64,000 nt of DNA, taken from assembly GCF_025215155.1 (NCBI RefSeq), contig NZ_JALHAM010000120.1; one strand, written 5' to 3'. Within the stretch, counting starts at the first letter, position 1, and every line of letters starts with the position of its first letter. Under the pieces are notes generated by a model. It saw only the letters and a program-made list of their open reading frames with translations. It did not search any database and was not told the origin of the DNA. The position numbers and the translations under genes are program-made. Origin of the DNA: Dryocola clanedunensis. Lineage in GTDB: Bacteria; Pseudomonadota; Gammaproteobacteria; Enterobacterales; Enterobacteriaceae. This document shows positions 60,002-64,000 of the stretch, one piece after another.

Positions 60002-61279
60002 ATGAAACTCTTCAAAAGCCTCTATTTCCAGGTACTGACAGCCATCGCCGTCGGTGTTTTGCTTGGTCACTTCTATCCGGAGGTGGGCGCGCAGATGAAA
60101 CCGCTGGGCGATGCCTTCGTTAAGCTCATTAAAATGATTATCGCGCCCGTCATCTTCTGTACCGTAGTGACCGGGATTGCAGGTATGGAGAGCATGAAAG
60201 CGGTAGGGCGAACCGGTGCGGTGGCGCTGCTCTATTTTGAAGTGGTCAGCACCATTGCGCTGATCATCGGCCTGGTGGTGGTCAACGTGCTGCAGCCTGG
60301 TGCCGGGATGAACGTCGACCCGGCAACGCTTGATGCGAAGGCGGTGGCCATGTACGCCGAGCAGGCGCAGCAGCAGGGGGTGGTTGCTTTCCTGCTGGAC
60401 GTTATCCCCGGCAGCGTTATTGGTGCCTTCGCCAGCGGCAACATTTTGCAGGTGCTGCTGTTTGCCGTGCTGTTCGGCTTCGCGCTGCATCGCCTCGGCC
60501 ACAAGGGCCAGCTGATCTTCAACGTTATTGAGAGCTTCTCTCAGGTCATCTTCGGCATCATCAATATGATTATGCGCCTGGCGCCGATTGGCGCGTTTGG
60601 GGCAATGGCATTCACCATCGGTAAATACGGCGTAGGCTCTCTGGTGCAGCTTGGCCAGCTGATTATCTGCTTCTACATTACCTGTATTCTGTTTGTGGTT
60701 CTGGTGCTGGGTTCTATTGCCCGCGTGACCGGCTTTAGTATTTTCAAATTTATCCGCTACATCAGAGAAGAGCTGCTGATTGTATTAGGCACCTCATCCT
60801 CTGAGTCCGCGCTGCCGCGTATGCTCGACAAAATGGAGAAGCTGGGCTGCCGCAAGTCGGTGGTCGGTCTGGTTATTCCAACGGGCTACTCGTTTAACCT
60901 CGACGGCACCTCTATCTACCTGACAATGGCGGCGGTATTTATCGCCCAGGCCACCAACAGCCACATGGATATTTTCCATCAAATCACGCTGCTGGTTGTG
61001 CTGCTGCTCTCATCGAAAGGTGCCGCAGGGGTGACGGGAAGTGGTTTTATCGTGCTGGCGGCAACTATTTCGGCGGTAGGCCATTTACCGGTGGCAGGCC
61101 TGGCGCTGATTCTGGGCATCGACCGCTTTATGTCTGAAGCGCGTGCGCTGACCAACCTGGTCGGTAACGGTGTGGCGACGGTCGTGGTGGCGAAATGGGT
61201 GAAGCAGCTTGATGAAAAACAGCTCACTGAGACGCTGGATAACAAACATTCTGCCAAAAAAGTGACCGAAGTCTCCTGA
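60002..61279 (+). CDS. dctA: C4-dicarboxylate/H+ symporter DctA
   Basis: A 425-residue inner-membrane transporter of the glutamate/dicarboxylate SLC1 family (E. coli 428) for succinate, fumarate, malate and aspartate. Key motifs: KMIIAPVIFCTVVTGIAGM, LGTSSSESALPRML (serine-rich hairpin HP1), IPTGYSFNLDGTSIYLTMAA and SSKGAAGVTGSGFIVLAAT (HP2), then the RALTNLVGNGVATVVVAKW helix. In E. coli its expression is under DcuSR and CRP; I did not find a clear CRP site. Confidence 0.97.
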   Translation: MKLFKSLYFQVLTAIAVGVLLGHFYPEVGAQMKPLGDAFVKLIKMIIAPVIFCTVVTGIAGMESMKAVGRTGAVALLYFEVVSTIALIIGLVVVNVLQPGAGMNVDPATLDAKAVAMYAEQAQQQGVVAFLLDVIPGSVIGAFASGNILQVLLFAVLFGFALHRLGHKGQLIFNVIESFSQVIFGIINMIMRLAPIGAFGAMAFTIGKYGVGSLVQLGQLIICFYITCILFVVLVLGSIARVTGFSIFKFIRYIREELLIVLGTSSSESALPRMLDKMEKLGCRKSVVGLVIPTGYSFNLDGTSIYLTMAAVFIAQATNSHMDIFHQITLLVVLLLSSKGAAGVTGSGFIVLAATISAVGHLPVAGLALILGIDRFMSEARALTNLVGNGVATVVVAKWVKQLDEKQLTETLDNKHSAKKVTEVS

Positions 61280-61293
61280 TAACTAACGCAATT

Positions 61294-61322
61294 GCCCGCA
61301 GCGACTTGCCCTTGCTGCGGGC
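61294..61322 (+). terminator. GC-rich hairpin after dctA
   Basis: GCCCGCAGC / GCTGCGGGC, nine-base perfect arms with an 11-base loop. No T tract, so termination strength is doubtful. Confidence 0.5.
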
Positions 61323-61488
61323 GACTCGGCATAATCCCCCTGCTATTTATCTTTTTTACTCTTTGAAAGTGACGTTTGCGCGGATCTGCGGTCAAACGGA
61401 GTGGTGCTTTGTCACCAGCGAAGGCCAGTTCTGCTAACTCTGTGCCGTCGTTACACTTTTTAACCAGGAACGTTTCTCAGAGGTTCAC

Positions 61489-62973
61489 ATGCAGGGCACC
61501 AAAATTCGACTCTTAGCTGGCGGATTGCTGTTGGTCGCCGCCGCCAGTAATGTGCAGGCAGAAGCTCTTCAGCCCGACCCGGCATGGCAATCTGGCCAGT
61601 TGGCCAATGGTTTTCAATGGCAGGTGCTTGCCACACCGCAGCGCCCAAGCGATCGCGTAGAAATCCGTCTGTTGGTGAATACCGGCTCTTTAACTGAGAG
61701 TACCCAGCAGAGCGGCTACAGCCATTTCTTGCCACGTCTGGCACTGACTCAACATGGCAGCCTGCAACCTTTGCAGGTGCGCTCTTTATGGCAGCAAAGC
61801 ACAGATCCGGCGCGCCCTCTGCCGCCGGTTATCGTCTCGTATGACTTCACGCTGTTTAACCTCAGCCTGCCGAATAACCGCAATGACCTGCTCAAAGAAG
61901 CGCTGACGTTTCTTGCAGACAGCGGTGGCAATATGGCCGTTACGCCCGACACCGTCAGTACCGCGCTGCAAACCCAGGATAGGGTCGCCAGCTGGCCGAT
62001 GGATACCCAGGACAGCTGGTGGCGCTATCGCCTGAAAGGCTCTACGCTGCTGGGTCACGATCCTGCACAAGACTTAAAGCAGCCGGTGGATGCCGAGCAG
62101 CTCAAAGCATTTTATGAGAAATGGTATACGCCGGACGCGATGACCCTGATTGTGGTGGGCAACGTCGACAGCCGCAGCCTGGCCGAACAAATTAATAAGA
62201 CTTTCGGTTCGCTGAAGGGGAAACGTGAAACGCCAGCCCCGGTGCCAACGCTCTCTCCGCTCAAGCTCGACCCGGTCAGTCTGATGACAGACAGTGTTCG
62301 CGAAGATCGCCTGTCGCTGATGTGGGATAACCCGTGGCAGCCGATTCGCGATTCAGCAGCGCTCTTGCGTTACTGGCGTGCAGATCTGGCCCGTGAGGCC
62401 CTGTTCTGGCACGTGCAGCAGAACCTCAGCAAAAGTAATCCTAAGGATCTGAACCTCAGCTTCGACTGTCGCGTGCTGTATCAGCGCGCCCAGTGCGGCA
62501 TTAACATCAGTTCGCCGAATGAAAATCTGAATGCCAACCTGACTACCGTGGGCCGTGAACTGGTGCGCGTACGTGACAAAGGACTCTCGCAGGAAGAGTT
62601 TGATGCGCTGATAGCCCAGAAGAACGATGAGCTGGCCAAGCTGTTTGCGACCTATGCCCGCACCGACACCGACGTGCTGACCAATCAACGTTTACGTTCG
62701 CTGCAAAATCAGGTGGTGGATATTGCGCCGGAGCAGTATCAGAAGCTGCGTCAGGACTTCCTGAATAGCCTGACGTTAACGATGCTGAATCAGGATGTGC
62801 GCCAGCAGCTGTCGCAGGATATGTCTCTGGTGCTGTTGCAGCCGAAAGGTGAGCCGGAGTTCAATATGAAGGAGTTACAGGCGACGTGGGAAAAAGTCAT
62901 GACGCCTGCTGCCGTGCAACCGCTGACGGACAATCCTAAGCAGGATGTGTCGGATATACCTCCTGCCCAGTAG
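61489..62973 (+). CDS. yhjJ: Periplasmic M16-family pseudo-peptidase YhjJ
   Basis: A 494-residue exported protein with signal peptide to ASNVQA. It has the M16 fold (LANGFQWQVLATPQRPSDRVEIRLLVNTGSL) and the later FYEKWYTPDAMTLIVVGNVD segment. Where active members have HxxEH after the glycine this protein has SGYSHFLPRLAL, so the zinc site is missing and it is probably not a protease. This matches E. coli YhjJ, between dctA and kdgK. Role unknown; perhaps a chaperone or binding partner. Confidence 0.93.
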   Translation: MQGTKIRLLAGGLLLVAAASNVQAEALQPDPAWQSGQLANGFQWQVLATPQRPSDRVEIRLLVNTGSLTESTQQSGYSHFLPRLALTQHGSLQPLQVRSLWQQSTDPARPLPPVIVSYDFTLFNLSLPNNRNDLLKEALTFLADSGGNMAVTPDTVSTALQTQDRVASWPMDTQDSWWRYRLKGSTLLGHDPAQDLKQPVDAEQLKAFYEKWYTPDAMTLIVVGNVDSRSLAEQINKTFGSLKGKRETPAPVPTLSPLKLDPVSLMTDSVREDRLSLMWDNPWQPIRDSAALLRYWRADLAREALFWHVQQNLSKSNPKDLNLSFDCRVLYQRAQCGINISSPNENLNANLTTVGRELVRVRDKGLSQEEFDALIAQKNDELAKLFATYARTDTDVLTNQRLRSLQNQVVDIAPEQYQKLRQDFLNSLTLTMLNQDVRQQLSQDMSLVLLQPKGEPEFNMKELQATWEKVMTPAAVQPLTDNPKQDVSDIPPAQ

Positions 62974-62978
62974 CTACT

Positions 62979-63056
62979 GCGGTGGATGACGCTAATGCTT
63001 ATCCACCCTACGGTTTTGCGATCGTAGGGCGGATAAACGCAGTGTCATCCGCCGTG
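62979..63056. repeat. REP pair overlapping the kdgK stop codon
   Basis: GGTGGATGACGCTAATGC/TTATCCACCC, then GTAGGGCGGATAAACGC/GTGTCATCCGCC. The second unit contains the kdgK stop codon (63045-63047). Confidence 0.8.
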
Positions 63057-63983
63057 TGACATTGCACTTTTAGGAATAATAGCCCCGCGATACTGAATCA
63101 CGGTGCTGGCGGTTAAATGCCCGCGTTTTGCTGCATCTTCTGCATTGCCACCGGTCAGACGCACGGACAGATAGCCGGCGCTGAATGAATCACCGGCAGC
63201 CGTTGTATCAATCACTTTTTCTTTCGGCAGTTTCACCGCTGGGACTTCCAGCACGGCGTCATTCTGAATGGCGACCAGGCAAGACTCGGCTCCCCGCTTA
63301 ATGACCACTTCCTGCACTCCCGCCGCCTGGGTACGGGCGATGACCTCTTCTACCGGCTTTTCACCCCACAGCAGATCTTCGTCATCCAGCGTCAGGAAGG
63401 CGATATCGGTATGGCTCAGCATCTGCTGATACACCTTCTGCGTCTCTTCTTTGCTGCTCCACAGGCGCGGGCGATAGTTGTTATCAAAAATGACCTTGCA
63501 GCCTTTAGCACGGGCCTGCTTCAGCAGCGCCATAAGCTTCTCGCGGCTGGCTGGGTTGAGGATCGCAAGGCTGATGCCGCTCAGATAGAGGTAGTCAAAC
63601 TGCGCAAGTTCCGTGCAAATCGCCTGTGCCTGGTCGCTTTCCAGCCAGAAGCGGGCTGCCGCTTCGTTGCGCCAGTAATAAAACGTACGCTCGCCGCTGG
63701 CATCCGTCTCGATGTAGTACAGACCCGGCAGGCGGTGTTCCAGGCGCTGGGTGAGATCGGTACGGACGTTCTCGTCGTGCCAGGCGTCAAGCATTTGCTG
63801 GCTGAAGTTGTCCTCGCCCAGCGCCGTCACGTAGTGCACCTCAAGGTTTGCTGCATCTACCTGACGGGCGATATAAACGGAAGTATTAAGGGTATCGCCG
63901 CCAAAGCCGCGGCTGACTTCCGCACCTTTTTGCGACAGTTCAATCATGCATTCGCCAATGATGGCAATTTTCCGGGTTGGCAT
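63045..63983 (-). CDS. kdgK: 2-dehydro-3-deoxygluconokinase KdgK
   Basis: A 312-residue PfkB kinase (E. coli 309) that phosphorylates KDG to KDPG in the pectin/hexuronate route. It starts MPTRKIAIIGECMIELS, has RGFGGDTLNTSVYIARQ, GLYYIETDASGERTFYYWR and the ATP motif DTTAAGDSFSAG. Ribosome site AGGTAA. The last residues (MSHGG) and the stop come from a REP palindrome, so the tail differs from E. coli. Confidence 0.97.
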   Translation of the reverse strand: MPTRKIAIIGECMIELSQKGAEVSRGFGGDTLNTSVYIARQVDAANLEVHYVTALGEDNFSQQMLDAWHDENVRTDLTQRLEHRLPGLYYIETDASGERTFYYWRNEAAARFWLESDQAQAICTELAQFDYLYLSGISLAILNPASREKLMALLKQARAKGCKVIFDNNYRPRLWSSKEETQKVYQQMLSHTDIAFLTLDDEDLLWGEKPVEEVIARTQAAGVQEVVIKRGAESCLVAIQNDAVLEVPAVKLPKEKVIDTTAAGDSFSAGYLSVRLTGGNAEDAAKRGHLTASTVIQYRGAIIPKSAMSHGG

Positions 63984-64000
63984 AAATCGGTTACCTGATT

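Noticed and set aside
1..64000. CRISPR arrays
   Set aside because: The many short repeats are palindromic REP units spread singly between genes; no regular repeat-spacer array is seen.

Overview
This window is a chromosomal segment of a member of the Enterobacteriaceae, close to Enterobacter, Lelliottia or Klebsiella relatives. Most genes are full-length counterparts of Escherichia coli genes and lie in the E. coli order around mtl, dpp and bcs. The core is GC-rich and is punctuated by REP-type palindromes between genes. No taxon call below family level is supported by sequence reading alone.

Layout. 1-6.8 kb: the start of aldB, a ROK sugar kinase, the selenocysteine genes selA-selB, the glutathione transferase yibF, and a LysR regulator divergent from a flavin quinone reductase. 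6.8-11.6 kb: the mannitol operon mtlA-mtlD-mtlR behind a row of CRP sites, then yibL. 11.7-13.1 kb: two toxin-antitoxin pairs (HigBA-like and Phd-ParE). 13.1-18.3 kb: a complete 2-ketogluconate operon kguE-kguK-kguT-ghrB(kguD) with a PtxS-like repressor and a matching operator. 18.4-28.3 kb: yiaD, bisC, yiaC, tag, yhjY, a RelE/Xre toxin-antitoxin pair, the pyruvate transporter yhjX with YpdB-type repeats, a small-alarmone-hydrolase-like HD protein, and eptB. 28.3-34.8 kb: tRNA-Pro(TGG) and the dipeptide transporter operon dppABCDF.

34.8-40.0 kb is an AT-rich accessory island where E. coli carries yhjV. It holds two orphan type VI secretion cargo modules pointing toward each other's backs. One encodes an HEXXH metallopeptidase, a lipoprotein immunity candidate and a full Hcp. 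The other has a truncated hcp joined out of frame to a Tlde1-type L,D-transpeptidase effector, followed by a small membrane immunity candidate. Between them lie an Arc-like repressor and a frameshifted gene. The island ends in debris: a second copy of the first 119 bp of the dppD/dppF junction, broken at a REP fragment. A ParS/Xre-RES toxin-antitoxin pair follows.

40.2-42.9 kb: an MFS efflux pump with a LysR regulator, and a DUF559 pseudogene flanked by inverted palindromic repeats. 42.9-57.0 kb: the divergent type II cellulose operons bcsEFG and bcsRQABZC, all intact. 57.1-64 kb: an unannotated 51-codon membrane ORF, the c-di-GMP phosphodiesterase hmsP, the C4-dicarboxylate transporter dctA, the inactive M16 peptidase yhjJ and kdgK.

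The metabolic genes form a sugar and acid uptake zone (mannitol, 2-ketogluconate, pyruvate, dipeptides, C4-dicarboxylates, KDG). The bcs genes and hmsP together handle c-di-GMP-controlled cellulose.
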